Positions 21,541 to 33,287 of a stretch of DNA of 64,000 nucleotides are shown here, piece after piece (positions within the stretch are counted from its first letter, which is position 1; each line of letters begins with the position of its first letter). Below the pieces are notes generated by a model. The model was not told the origin of the DNA. It saw only the letters and a list, made by a program, of their open reading frames with translations, and did not search any database. Source of the DNA: Bimastos eiseni (lineage: Eukaryota; Annelida; Clitellata; Crassiclitellata; Lumbricidae); assembly GCA_959347315.1 (NCBI GenBank), contig OY365814.1:31598032-31662031 (forward strand). Direction: 5' to 3'. The translations under genes were made by a program, and so were the position numbers.

Positions 21541-24535
21541 CCATTAAACAAATGACTGCAAGCAAATACTCAGCCAACAGAATCCACCGCTTAGTCAGTC
21601 GTCAGAAGAAGATGCAATTTGAGTTCAAAATCCTTGAAAGACAAAGAGAAATAGTGAGCTTTTTGAAGGAAGGGAGTGAGTTTGAGCTACGTAGAGAGAG
21701 TGGCAGTCGATTTCATTCCCTAGGAGCAGAGACATGAAATGCACGAGAGCCCATAACTGTTCTGCATCATGGTTCAACTAAAAGACCTGTACTTGATGAT
21801 CGTAAGCAACGAGGAGGAATGTAAGGAGTTAGTAGAGCACGAATATAGGTAGGTGTACTAGTGATGATGGTTTTGTAGGTCAAACAACCTAACTTAAATT
21901 TGATTCTGAATTCAACAGGGAGCCAATGTAGCTCGTGGAGTAGGACAGAGGAGCATGTTCGTAGTGGGACACGCAGCACTACTCGAACTAAGGTATTTTT
22001 GATACGTTGAAGCCTTTTGAGTTCAAGGTCTGAGAGACCGACAAAGAGTGAATTAGCATAATCGAGGCGAGAGGAGACAAGTGAGCAGACTATAGTTTCA
22101 GAAGTATTTTGGGTTAGAGCCGACCTTATGTGACGTATTGCCTTGATGTGGTAGAAACAAGATTTACAAAGGCTTGTTATGTGAGGTCGAAATGTGAGCT
22201 TGCTGTCGATGGTAACCCCAAGTGTTTTGACAGAGTCTGAAAGCGGCACAGCACTGCCCGCCAGTTCAATGCTAAAGAGCATAGGGAAAGAACGCAGGCG
22301 TTGACATGAGCCAAATACAATTGCTTCACACTTGTCTGGGTTTATGGCCAAACATTTGAAACAGAACCATGCATATATAGATGAGAGGCATTCTTCCAGT
22401 TTTTAATTTACCAGACTGATCAGTGTGTGACAGAGCAAAATGGAGCTGAGTATCAACTGTAATTGAATTCCAAAGTGTTTAGCTATGCGACTGATTGGGG
22501 AAGTAAAGACTGTTAATAATAAAGGACAGAGGACAAATCCCTGTGGCACTTCAGCAGTGCAAAGTGTGGGCTCCGACCGAGCAGATCCAATGCCCACCTG
22601 CTGATTGCGGTCAACCAGGTATGAATCTAACCAGCGTAAGGCAGTCCCAGAGACACCAAAGCTCTTTGCAAGTCTTGAAAGGAGTAAATGGTGGTCTACA
22701 GTGTCAAAGGTTGCACTAAGGTCAAGCCACACAGAGAGGCAGGCTTTACCATCGTCAATAGCGGAGAAGATGTAATCCAGTGTAGAGACAAGAGCAGTTT
22801 CTGTGGAGTAGCCATCGCGATATGCCGACTGGTGGGGACTGAAGTTGGAAGAGGAATTAATGTGTCTCTTGATATGCATAAGAAAAAGACGTTCAAGGAT
22901 CCTGGAAATGTTATTGAGATTGGAGATAGGTCTGAAGTTAGACAAATTACTAGTGTCAAGGTCAGGTTTTTTTAAGTAAAGACGTGACTAAAGCAGATTT
23001 GAAGCATGAAGGAAAGCACCCTTCAGCAAAACATAGGTTGCCCAAGTGTGCAATGAGGTGAGATAACACATCAGAACAAGAGACGATGAGTGATGTAGGT
23101 ATGAAGTCCAATGTTGATGATTTAGGAACTATGCTATTGAAAATATTAAAGACTTCAAAGAATGCTACAGGCGGTATGTCATCAAAGGCAGGGCCGGAGA
23201 ATTCGGAGTCAAGCAGCAGGTCATTCCACACTAAATTAGCAGCACATCTAGCAATTTTACATTTAGGATCGATAATTTTGTTTTTAAAAAATGCATCAAA
23301 ATTTGCACACAGAGTCTGATTTTCTGTGTCTGAGCGTTGGCAGTTGTTTCTATCCTTTGAGTGTAGAAGACGCTGAGCGAAGCGCCATCGGTCCCGAGGA
23401 TTCTCAGCACTTTCAAGTTGGCTGCAGAAATACGAGCTTCGTGAATCGTTTATGAGTTTATTTGTTACACGGTAGTGTCGACGGTAACACTGTCTGTCCT
23501 CATCGAGATCAGAATGCATCCACTTTCTTTCAAGTCGACGACGTTCCTTCTTCGCACTGGATGCTTCGGATGAGAGCCATCTAGTAATAGGTTTAGATGG
23601 TCGCCTGTAGCAAGTCTGAGTCGGAGCGAGTTTGTCCAATATCTGTGACACTGTTGTTTTCATTTGTTCTGCTAAATCGTTTGCACAGCTTGCAGGAGCT
23701 GTGAATAGGTCTGAGTCAATTAACAAGTCACTGAGCGTTAAAAGATCTATTGCTTTGATGTTTCGGAATCCATGACGCACTGGTTGGCGATGAATGGAAG
23801 TCATTATGTTACAAAGTACTAATTTGTGATCCGATATAAGACAAGCATCGTTCACGTACGTGTCATAGACTGCTGTTCGATCATCGGCTGCTAAAACGTT
23901 TAAGATGTTATCTCCTCGGGTAAGGATTTCAACATACTGGCGGAGACCATAGGTATCGAAGGTATCGGCCAGTATGCTATTCATTCGACCTCCGGATCCA
24001 GGGCAAATAAGATCTCCACAGAGCACAATTCTTTTACCAGCCTCAACACAGATGGATGACATTAAGTTGGCGAGGTCATTGTAGAAATCTTCCATTGTAC
24101 CCGGTGGGCGGTAGATGCCTAATCGAACTGGTTGAAGTTCACACGAGGAAGTGCAGAGCCTTGAGGATCGAGTATGTACGCTGACCTCAAACATGGACCT
24201 GCAGATAAGAGCGAGACCCCGCCAGACACTGAGCGACCTGAGGTTCCATTCCGATGAACATGGAGAACAGAGAAGCCTTCGGGAGCGATGTCACGCTTGA
24301 TACAATCAAGAGTGTCAGCACAGATCCACGTTTCACATAGTGCCAGTATGTCCAGCCTCTCGTCTCTGATGAGGTCATGTATGATGGCAGAGCGATGGAT
24401 GGCTGAACGGATGTTCAAGCTGCCAAAATTTATAGACGATGGTTTCAATGTAGGCTTATTGAACTGGACTTTGCGGGAGAGTGGGCCAGGGTTGCTTTCA
24501 ATGTCACCCGATAGTAACAGAAGCAATTAAACAGC
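21540..24535 (-). mobile_element. Nearly full-length but dead L2/CR1-like LINE
   Basis: On the minus strand, from about 24526, it encodes a 2A-like motif, then an AP-endonuclease (LNIRSAIHRSAIIHD, LALCETWI, VLCGDLICPG, ISDHKLVLCN). Reverse transcriptase follows (FRPISNLNNISRILERL, WLDLSATFDTVDHHLL, EVPQG) and a thumb/C-terminal part (LGVTIDSKLTFRPHI, ELHWLPVEFRIKFKL), running to about 21590. It is inactive. An in-frame TAA sits just upstream of the 2A motif. A frameshift falls near 24120-24190. The catalytic YADD box has been lost to a small deletion near 22450-22460. Its left junction lies in a ~34-bp repeat array. Confidence 0.9.
24482..24526 (-). other. 2A-like translational recoding motif at the LINE N-terminus
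   Basis: The frame reads LLLLLSGDIESNPGP then L. D(V/I)ExNPGP is the signature of 2A peptides, at which ribosomes skip the Gly-Pro bond. Such motifs are known at the N-terminus of some non-LTR retrotransposons of trypanosomes and marine invertebrates. Here all core residues are kept although the rest of the element is broken. Confidence 0.8.
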
Positions 24536-25076
24536 TATGCATGATAAAGAACGATGGCGCAGGGGACGAAAGGGCCGGCCCGTACGTAACCATAACAAAT
24601 CCTCTGTAACGTGACGCAACGCGGGGCTGATTCGTACAGTTAACGCTCGCATAGGGCAACTTTTCGACATTCGATAACACTGCACATTCGTATCAGAGTA
24701 CGACGAGAAGAGGTGAAATTGCCAGACTGATAACAGGCTGTTGATCGAGTTAAGTTGTTAAAAGGTCACCCAGAGTTACGCTCCGACTCGCTGTGCTACG
24801 AGCGTCTAATGGCTGCAGAAGATAAAAACGGTTTCTAAAATACAAATTCTCGTGCCCGGCCGTGAGAAAAACGGTTTCATTTACCGATTGATGAACAGTG
24901 ATCCAGTTAGTGGTGATATGAATTCATAAACCGAGATATAAAAGAAGCACAAAACTCGACAAAATATGAGAAAAAACGATTTGTGCAGGCGCGTAAATAT
25001 TTTTTCCGTCCATCTTGGCCACCTGGCGACTAACTCGGAGTTTTTTAATATTTATTATGTGAGAGGCATCATAGCC
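24536..25076. other. GC-richer sequence upstream of the LINE, possible 5' UTR/promoter
   Basis: This ~540-bp stretch has more CpG than its surroundings and lies directly 5' of the LINE coding region. It could be the LINE 5' UTR or host sequence. I found no gene and no clear target duplication to decide. Confidence 0.35.
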
Positions 25077-25798
25077 TATACATGTAAATATACGCTATGA
25101 TTAGTAACAGTTTCTTTTCCTCTGGTTTTAGCAGTCCTCGTCACCGTAATCTTCAATTTCTAAAGCTCTATTCAAAAGCAAAGAGCCGGCACAAGCTTAC
25201 TCCCGGCACAAGCTTACTCACGAGCGGTCGCCGCAGCTGTTCTCGATAATAATAAATTAATAATATTCGTTTTACTGAAGCATACAACTATAAAAACAGA
25301 AGAACATCAAACAATCTTCGGCAATTTGGACGCAACAGAAGTCCCCTAAATTAGCAATTGGTCAACTAAGATTAGAACAGATAGTATCGTCAGTCAAAAT
25401 GTCGGTGCCCGCTCGATAGTCCGAAGGTTCGATAGTCCGAAGATTCTATACTCTGACATTAATTTAACTAGAATCTGGATTAATTGATAAAAAGAATGTG
25501 TAAAACTGGGAGCTGAATTGATATGAAAAAAATCATGGCTTAGTGGAAGCTGGATCAATTTAAAGAATTATGCAATCCAGCTTCTAACAAACATAATTCT
25601 TCTCATCATTCCAGCTACCATTAAAACTACAATCTTATCATCTATCGATCGGTCACCATGCAATCTTCGGACTATCAAACCTTCGGACTATCGATACAGA
25701 ACCAAAATGTCTCATATATGTACATGTAAGTTGTGTATTATTGTAGCCATTTTATAAATTATAATTATATTAATAATGATTTATATTGCGAACTACAT
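25077..25798. repeat. Duplicated intergenic block, diverged copy (left part)
   Basis: It aligns with 15922-16645. It is interrupted at 25799 by a LINE and resumes at 26842-26947, matching 16636-16747. It differs from the reference copy more than the neighbouring block 26948-27858 does. Confidence 0.8.
25404..25702. mobile_element. Foldback/MULE-like element, 299 bp
   Basis: It is the same insertion as at 16236-16549, carried by the duplicated block. Here the 9-bp target duplication CAAAATGTC is perfect (25395-25403 and 25703-25711). The left end is GGTGCCCGCTCGATAGTCCG and the right end CTTCGGACTATCGATAC. Confidence 0.75.
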
Positions 25799-26841
25799 TA
25801 CACTACAATACAACTAGGCATTTATAAAGCGCTTTGACAAGACAAGTCTTGCACAAAAGCGCTGTGCTGCATTCTTAGTCATAGATCAGGGAGAATAGGT
25901 AGGTCTTCAGTTTGTCTTCAACAGATCAACGGCTGTGGCTTGACCGACTGAACTTGGGAGACTATTCCTTTCCGTGGGTCCTGCGACTGAGAATGCACAG
26001 TCCCCAAACTTCTTGTAAGTGCGAGGTATGGTAAAGTCTCCATGCGTAGATGAACGGAGTCCTCTTGAGGTAGAGGCAGCGCATGATGCAACCTGGACGT
26101 CATGTACGAGGTGGAGGTTCCGTTATGAATGTGGTACATGAGAAGGGAAATCTTGAAGGCAATACGGGCATCGATGGGGGGCCAGTGTAGCTGTTGTAAG
26201 GATGGTGTGATGTGGTCGCGAGGAGCAAGGCCTTTTATTAGGCAGGCAGCAGAGTGTAGGACTGATTATAGGGGCTGTAGTGTTGACGCATGAAGTCCAG
26301 AGAGGATGGAGTTGCAATAGTCCAGGCGAGAAATGACGAGAGCCTGGATGAGGATACGGAAGCAGTTTTCATTCAGGCAGCGTTTCACTTGTCGAATGTG
26401 CACCAGGATGGAATATCCAGTACGCATGATGCCATTTTAACTTTGATGTTGTCGATGTTCTTTCCAAGGAGCTTTATGTATGACTGGGTATCGTCAGCAT
26501 ATAGATGAATAGTGATGTCGTACTGCGATGCGATGTTGACAATGTTTGATGCGCACAAGATGAATAGGACTGGGCCGAGAATAGATCCTTGAGGCACGCC
26601 GAAGAGGACCGATAAGATTTTGGATGAGCTTCCACCAAATTTAACGGTGTGCGACCTCGAGGATATAATTGAAGCGATCCAACAGACATCTGAAGCAATG
26701 ACGCCGAATTCTACTTGGAGAATTTCAAGGAGTATTGTGTGGTCCACGCAGTTGAAGGCAGCAGAAAAGTTCAGGAGTAGTAGGGCAGTGATGAAATCAG
26801 AGTCCAGGGCCAGGAAAATATCATAGTAAACTTTTGACTTT
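25799..26841 (-). mobile_element. 5'-truncated LINE insertion with target-site duplication
   Basis: The 9-bp GAACTACAT flanks both sides (25790-25798 and 26842-26850) and occurs once at the matching empty site near 16636-16645. From the right, the minus-strand frame starts inside the reverse transcriptase: LLLLNFSAAFNCVDH, GVPQGSILGPVLFIL and the catalytic YADD. Frameshifted C-terminal pieces follow (PPIDARIAFKI, then TRSLGTVHSQSQDP). The left end has a short repeated TGTATTGTAGTG-type 3' tail. It inserted after the block had been duplicated. Confidence 0.88.
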
Positions 26842-26947
26842 GAACTACATCTTTTATGTGCTTATAACGAACTTTGGTAAACCGACTAAACTGTAGTTTA
26901 GTGTTGATGGATTGATTAAAACAATTCATCTTTAAATAAAAGTTTGA
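26842..26947. repeat. Duplicated intergenic block, diverged copy (right part)
   Basis: It continues the block split by the LINE and aligns with 16636-16747 (AACGAACTTTGGTAAACCGA). It ends abruptly at AGTTTGA, where a second, nearly identical copy starts with CAGATAGTATCG. Confidence 0.75.
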
Positions 26948-27858
26948 CAGATAGTATCGTCAGTCGAAATGTCGGTGTCCGCTCGATAGTCCGAAGGTTC
27001 AATAGTCCGAAGGTTCGATAGTCCGAAGATTCTATACTCTGACATTAATTTAACTAGAATCTGGATTAATTGATAAAAAGAATGTGTAAACTGGGAGCTG
27101 GATTGACATGAAAAGAATCATGCCTAAATGGAAGCTGGATCAATGAAAACAATTATGCAATCCAGCTTCTAACAAACATAATTCTTCTCATCAGTCTAGC
27201 TACCATTAAAACTACAATCTTATCATCTATCGACCGGTCACCATGCAATCTTCGGACTATCAAACCTTCGGACTATCGATACAGAACCAAAATGTCTCAT
27301 ATATGTACATGTAAGTTCTGTAGTATTGTAGCCATTTTATAAATTATAATTATATTAGCAATGATTTATATTGCGAACTACATCTGTTATATGCTTACAA
27401 CGAACTTTGGTAAACCGACGAAACCGCAGTTTAGTGTTGATGGATTGATGAAAACAATTCATCTTTAAATAGAAGTTTGATCGATGAAAGTGTTACGCTA
27501 TTGCATCACTATTAGTTGAATTGATTAAAAACATTCTTATTTCAATAGAAGCTGTGTCGATCAATGTGTTTTTTCCCTTAACTAGAAGTTGGAAATGTTC
27601 GGAAAGAAAATGTATGGGAGAAATGTACCGAGGGAATATCTCCAGAGGGAAATGTCCTAGACCAAGTGTCAACACACCAAAACTAAAATGAAATTGAATG
27701 TGGCACAAAGTTACTAATCGTGTATGCATATGTATCAATGATACTGACTCATTTTATCAAACTGTAATTATGTGGAATCATAATTCAGAACAGTTCAGCA
27801 AATAAGTATCAATGATACTGACTCATTTTATCAAACTGTAATTATGTGGAATCATAAT
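26948..27858. repeat. Near-identical copy of 16208-17106
   Basis: Read side by side the two stretches differ at only a few positions plus a short indel (AAATGTATGGGAGA added here). The high identity continues into the 3' part of the zinc-finger coding region. It includes the 3' flank of gene 3. Confidence 0.85.
26974..27287. mobile_element. Foldback/MULE-like element, 314 bp
   Basis: A near-identical copy of 16236-16549, with the same CGAAATGTC (26965-26973) and CAAAATGTC (27288-27296) flanks. It was copied by segmental duplication, not by fresh transposition. Confidence 0.75.
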
Positions 27859-27880
27859 TCAGAACAGTTCAGCAAATAAG
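27733..27880. repeat. 74-bp tandem duplication spanning a stop codon
   Basis: Units start at 27733 and 27807, exactly as in gene 2 (16981-17128). This shows that genes 2 and 3 share this 3' end by descent or gene conversion. Confidence 0.9.
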
Positions 27881-29802
27881 TCGTCAGGTGGAGAGTGTCG
27901 ATGACTTGAACAATGCTCACGAAAGTCGTTCTCTATTTCAAACACTTTGTCGCATATACCACATCCAAATGATTTAGACAAAGACACTCTTCCATCAACA
28001 TGAGATTTGAATTTGTACTGACATTCTCCACTTTCAATTATTGGCAATGGTCTTGAAAGTCCACTGGAATTCGAACGGTTATACTCTGATAAATGTTCAT
28101 GTGGTTTATCAATAATGGCTGTACTGCTACAGTTGATGAACTGATCAATTACTTCACTTCTCGTTTTAATATCCAGCGGCAGAATACCTACATGTAGTTT
28201 TTTAGACTTCTTGGCTGAAGAACTACCATTGATGAAACTTTCACTGTGGTTGTGTTGCTTCTCAGTTGCGTTAGTTCTTCTGTGCAGTTTCATACTTTGA
28301 AATTGGTTGAATCCTTTATTAAAGACCTCACATTTGTCTGGTTTTACCACTGTATGCTTTGACATATGAATCCTTAGTGAAAAGCTATGCGCAAATTGTT
28401 TCTGACACAACAGACACATGAATGGTTTCTCGCCAGTATGGGTTCTGATATGCGATTTCAGATTACAGCCATGAGCAAATGATTTCTGACAGAAATGACA
28501 CTTGTACGGTTGTTCGCCAGTATGACTTTTTTTATGCTCTATCAGATAACTACCATCAATAAATGATTCCCTACATATATGGCAACTGAATGGTTTTTCG
28601 CCCGTATGGCTTCTTGTATGTCTTGTCAGAGCACTGACATCACTAAATAATTTCTGACATATCAGACATTGCTGTGGTTTTTCGCCAGTATGGGTTCTCA
28701 TATGCTTTTTCTGATCACAGCCATCAGCAAATGATTTCTTACATATCTGACATTTGTGTGGTTTTTCGCCAGTATGATTTCTTGTATGCCTTAACAGAGA
28801 ACTACTATCACTAAATGATTTCTGACATATCTGACATTGGTGTGGTTTCTCGCCAGTATGGGTTCGCATATGTGTTTTCAGATAGCCACCATTACTAAAT
28901 GATTTCTTACATATCTGGCAACTGTATGGCTTTTCGCCAGTATGGGTTCTGATATGTATCTTCAGAGAACTGCCATCACCAAATGATTTCTGACATAAAT
29001 GACACTCGTATGGTTTTTCGCCAGTATGGATTCTTATATGCCTTTTCAGTTGATCACCTCGATGAAATGATTTCTGACATATGTGGCAACTGTATGGTTT
29101 ATCGCCAGTATGGGTTCTCATATGCTTTTTCTGATCACAGCCATCAGCAAATGATTTCTTACATATCTGACATTTGTGTGGTTTTTCGCCAGTATGAGTT
29201 CTTGTATGCCTTAACAGAGAACTACCATCACTAAATGATTTCTGACATATCTGACATCGGTGTGGTTTATCGCCAGTATGGATTCGCATATGTGTTTTCA
29301 GATGACTACCATTACTAAATGATTTCTTACATATCTGGCAACTGTATGGTTTTTCGCCAGTATGGGTTCTGATATGTACCTTCAGTGAAGTGCCATCACC
29401 AAATGATTTCTTACATAAATGACACGTATATGGTTTTTCGCCAGTATGGGTTCGCATATGTGTTTTCAGATAACTACCATTACTAAACGATTTCTGACAT
29501 ATCTGACATTGGTGTGGATTTTTATCAGTATGTGTTCTGATATGTATTTTCAGATTAAATCCATCACTAAATGATTTCTTACATATCTGGCAAATGTATG
29601 GTTTTTCGCCAGTATGGGTCCTCATATGCAGCACCAAAGAACCTGCTGCAGTAAATGATGTATCACACAACTGACATTTGTCTGATTTCTCTCCAGTATG
29701 GGTTCTCATGTGGTTTTGCAGAGTAATATCCTGGTCAAATGATTTCAGACATATCTGGCATCTGTGTAGTGTCTCTAGCGTTTGGATGCTCGTATTTGCC
29801 AT
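27859..29802 (-). CDS. C2H2 zinc-finger protein 3 (17 tandem fingers)
   Basis: A predicted nuclear DNA-binding protein of 647 residues from the first ATG. It has seventeen intact 28-residue C2H2 fingers, one degenerate finger (CEVFNKGF), the conserved SSSAKKSKK tail, and a C-terminal finger ending DDLFAELF. Fingers 5-8 and 10-13 are near repeats of one another, a block duplication with a five-finger period. Helices are dominated by SDGSSL, SNGSYL and ADGCDQ. The ~185-residue C-terminus is almost identical to gene 2. The frame stays open upstream through ERFFSSINPYWRTTAKSS to about 29877, but without an ATG, and the flank beyond about 29880 is unlike genes 1 and 2. The start or upstream exon is therefore uncertain. 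No known effector domain is seen. Confidence 0.87.
   Translation of the reverse strand: MANTSIQTLETLHRCQICLKSFDQDITLQNHMRTHTGEKSDKCQLCDTSFTAAGSLVLHMRTHTGEKPYICQICKKSFSDGFNLKIHIRTHTDKNPHQCQICQKSFSNGSYLKTHMRTHTGEKPYTCHLCKKSFGDGTSLKVHIRTHTGEKPYSCQICKKSFSNGSHLKTHMRIHTGDKPHRCQICQKSFSDGSSLLRHTRTHTGEKPHKCQICKKSFADGCDQKKHMRTHTGDKPYSCHICQKSFHRGDQLKRHIRIHTGEKPYECHLCQKSFGDGSSLKIHIRTHTGEKPYSCQICKKSFSNGGYLKTHMRTHTGEKPHQCQICQKSFSDSSSLLRHTRNHTGEKPHKCQICKKSFADGCDQKKHMRTHTGEKPQQCLICQKLFSDVSALTRHTRSHTGEKPFSCHICRESFIDGSYLIEHKKSHTGEQPYKCHFCQKSFAHGCNLKSHIRTHTGEKPFMCLLCQKQFAHSFSLRIHMSKHTVVKPDKCEVFNKGFNQFQSMKLHRRTNATEKQHNHSESFINGSSSAKKSKKLHVGILPLDIKTRSEVIDQFINCSSTAIIDKPHEHLSEYNRSNSSGLSRPLPIIESGECQYKFKSHVDGRVSLSKSFGCGICDKVFEIENDFREHCSSHRHSPPDDLFAELF
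28669..29424 (-). repeat. Internal four-finger block duplication in zinc-finger gene 3
   Basis: Fingers 5-8 (about 29424-29089) and 10-13 (about 29004-28669) have matching helices in the same order: GDG[TS]SLK, SNG, SD[GS]SSLLR, ADGCDQKK. Finger 9 lies between them. This is the usual footprint of unequal exchange within a finger array. Confidence 0.8.
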
Positions 29803-29879
29803 CGTGATAGACTTAGTTGATGATTTTGCTGTTGTTCTCCAGTACGGGTTTATAGACGAGAAGAATCTTTCTGTCAATT

Positions 29880-30126
29880 GGTAATAGTAGCAAATAAAAG
29901 TTTATTGCTTCATTATGATAATGATAATAATGATGGATAAAAAAACAACCCTAAAATTAAATTAAATAATGACAATTAGCATTTCACCCATCAATCAGCA
30001 CGACAAATTATTATTTTGCAATCAGCATTTTATGCACTGCCCATCTGTAAATCAGCAATTTAAGCAAATCAGCATTTTACCCGTGCCCTCATAACATTCA
30101 TTGCAATGATTTGCCAGCCATTGTTT
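29880..30126. other. 5' flank of zinc-finger gene 3
   Basis: 29935-30125 matches 20395-20560 of the second unit. No exon or promoter can be defined. The homology to the 5' flanks of genes 1 and 2 ends at about 29880. Confidence 0.5.
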
Positions 30127-30260
30127 AATAATAATAATCATAATAATAAAGACGATTTATATGGCGCCGTAACACGGCGATACCCCTACAAAGGCGCCTC
30201 ACAACTGTTTACAAGAGTAAGTGGTGATGAATGAAATGCGAGAGTGCGAGATCTGCGCGA
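30127..30260 (-). mobile_element. Possible LINE 3' tail
   Basis: An ATT-rich tail (in reverse complement, TTATTATTATTAAAC-like) abuts GGCGCC...CGCC-containing sequence ending ACGATTTATATGGCGCC. That is how several LINE 3' ends in this window look. No coding part is present. Confidence 0.35.
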
Positions 30261-33200
30261 GTAAAATGAATGAAAAGCGAAACATGACATGCGGAAATTT
30301 GATATGGGAATGGGGGTGAAAAGAGGGAAGAAACCAGTGTGCGGGAATGTGAAAATAATGCATAAAAAATATTTTAAAACGATTAATATCTAAATGTTTG
30401 TTACCATTTGAATAAGGACTAGAAAAAAATCACCTAAAATGTAGGATTAATCTTTAAAATTTAGATAAGACTTTACAAAAGTTGACTTATGTTAATAATG
30501 TTGTTGAAAAGAGTCATGCGTAAATAGAAGCTGGATTCATGATAAAAATGTACTCAAATGGAAGCGAAAAATCTGTGGGATTGATGAAATAAATCATACT
30601 CAAATAGAAGCTGGATTCATTATAAAATTTACTTAAATCAAAGTGGGATAGATGAAAAGAATCATACTTAAGTAGAAGCTGGATTTATGAGAAAAATCAG
30701 CTTATACAGAAACAGGGTTGATGAAAAGAATTCTGCTTAAATAGAAGCTGGAGTGGTGAGAAAAATGTGATTAAATGAAAGCAGGATGATGAAAAGAATC
30801 ATACTTATGTAGAACCTGGATTGATTATCTGCTTAAATGAAAGCGGGATTGACAAAAAGAATAATACTTAAGTAGAAGTTGGATTACACAGACACAAGAT
30901 TGATGAAAAGAATCGTACTTAACATCTAACTGCTAAAATATGTCACATTCAAATATGCCAACTTACTTATTAAAATTCAAATACCATTAGTCTAAAAATC
31001 ATAGTCCATGCATGCTCTCTTTGATACTTGTGAAGCCTGGATGCGTTGTGCTCCGCAGGCGTCTTTACGATTCCCACACTAGTACAAGGATATCATTAAT
31101 ATTCATGAACCTGATGCATTAAAATATGTTTAATCTGCATGAAATCACCCCTTCCAGATAATAATGCATATTCATTAGGTTGGCATAACATCTAGCTTCC
31201 ATTTAAACACGATTTTTTTAAATCACATCAGGTTTCAATTTAAACAATCCTTCATCAATCCAGCTCCCTTGCATTTAAAAAAATTCTTTTAATCACATCC
31301 AGCTTCTACTTAAGCAGGAGTCTGTTCGTCACATTCAGCTTCAATTTATGTAAGTCTATGATGCTTTCATCACATCTGGCTCCCAAGCGTCTAAACATAA
31401 CTGTTTTCATCACATCCAGCTTCTACTTAAGGCTTAAGCAGGAGTTTATTCAACACACATCCAGCTTTTTTTGCTATGATTCTTTTCTATGATTCATCAC
31501 ATCCAGCTTCTACTTCGGCAAGATTTATTTCATCAATCCGGATTCAGCTAAGTTATGGGACAGTGGTCAGACTTTGAGACGCTAAAATGATAGATTACCA
31601 AAGTTCTCATGCATGCTTCCTTCAAATGTTTGAGTCGCTCAAAGCGATATCTCAAACTTCAAAATCTAACGGAGGCCTATGCCATTATTTACGTTGAATG
31701 TTATGCATTATCAATGATTATTTTGAGCCAGATATAGCTGGCGTCATGTGGCCAGTTACTTTAAGCCCATGACCTAAAGTATATTATATTCATTAATACA
31801 ACTTCCATTTAGGTACATTATTTTTATCAATCCAGCTTCCATTTAGATTTCTTTTCATCATTCGAGTTTTTGAGTACAAGGCCCTGTTTACATAGATTCC
31901 ACTTTCATCACAACGACTTTCTTGCAACGGCGTTTTCTCGGTTTAGCGTCCAAAATTCATATCACTCTTACACAGTATCATTTTAGCGTCCAAAATTGAT
32001 TATATGCAGGGTGGCCACTTGATCAAAAATAATCAGTTCATCAATCCAGCTTCCATATAATTCATTCAAATTCGTCACATCCAGCTTCCATTTAAAGATA
32101 ACTCTTTTCATCACATCCAGCTTCCATTTAAATATAATTCTTCTCATTACATCCAGCCTCCATTTAAGCACGATTCTTTTCATCGCATCCAGCTTCTATG
32201 CAAACGAAATTCTTTTCATCGCATCCAGTTCCTATTTAAACAAAATTCTTTTCATTGATCCAGCTTCCATTTATGTGTATTTTTGCATCAATTTCTGGAA
32301 GAACATTAAGGCCAATTACAATGGCTTTTTCAGGTGTAATGAATTTTGGACGTTAAAACGATAGTGTATGAGTTGTTGGAATTTTGGACGCTAAAACGAT
32401 AAATCGCCTTCGCATCAATCCAGCACACTTAAGCATGATATTTTCATAAATTCAGTTTCCATTTAAGCATAAGCATTTCATCAATCCAGTTTCGACTTAC
32501 ATGGTCTTCTTTTCATTGAACCCGAGGTAATATCGTATTTTAGCATATTTTAGATTTGACCGTTTCGTCCACTAGTATTTTAGCATATATTAATATTTGA
32601 TGCGAATATATGTCCAACTTTACCTTAAATGGTGCTGAGATCGATGAAAACAAGACCTTGTAAGTCGAAACTGGATTGGTGGAAGGAATTACGCTTAAGT
32701 GTGCTGGATTAATGTCAGATCGTCATTATGATGGAAGTGGAATCTATGTAAACAAGGCCTTGTACGCAAAAACTCAAATGATGCAAAGAACTCTAAATGG
32801 AAGTTGGATTGATAAAAATAACATACCTAAATGGAAGTTGGATTGATGAATTATAATATGCCTAGAAGAATGCTGTTATAATAATAAACAGCTTCCGGTA
32901 AAAGTGCATTTTAGCATATTTTCTTATACCATGGTGTTTCTAGTGTATTTTAGCGTATTTTATTATTTGACGTGAATAGATGTCCAACTGCAGCTTAAAT
33001 GGAGACGGAATCGACGAAAAAGAATAATGTGCAAGTAGAAACTGGATTGATCAGAGAAATTATGTTTAAATGGAAGCTGGGTCGATGAAAATATCATGCT
33101 TGATTGATGCGAGAATGGCACTGCGATGGACGTGGAATCGATGTGAACAAGGCCGTGTACGCACAAAATCCCGATAGATGAAAGAAATATACCTAAACAG

Positions 33201-33287
33201 AAGCTGGATTGATGAAAACAAATATACTTAAAAGGAAGCTGATCGACGAAGAGAAATATGCATGAATGGAAGCTGGTTCGGTAAAAT

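Noticed and set aside
22688..24530. Plus-strand frames within the LINE at 21.5-24.5 kb
   Set aside because: Antisense shadows of the endonuclease and reverse transcriptase coding region.
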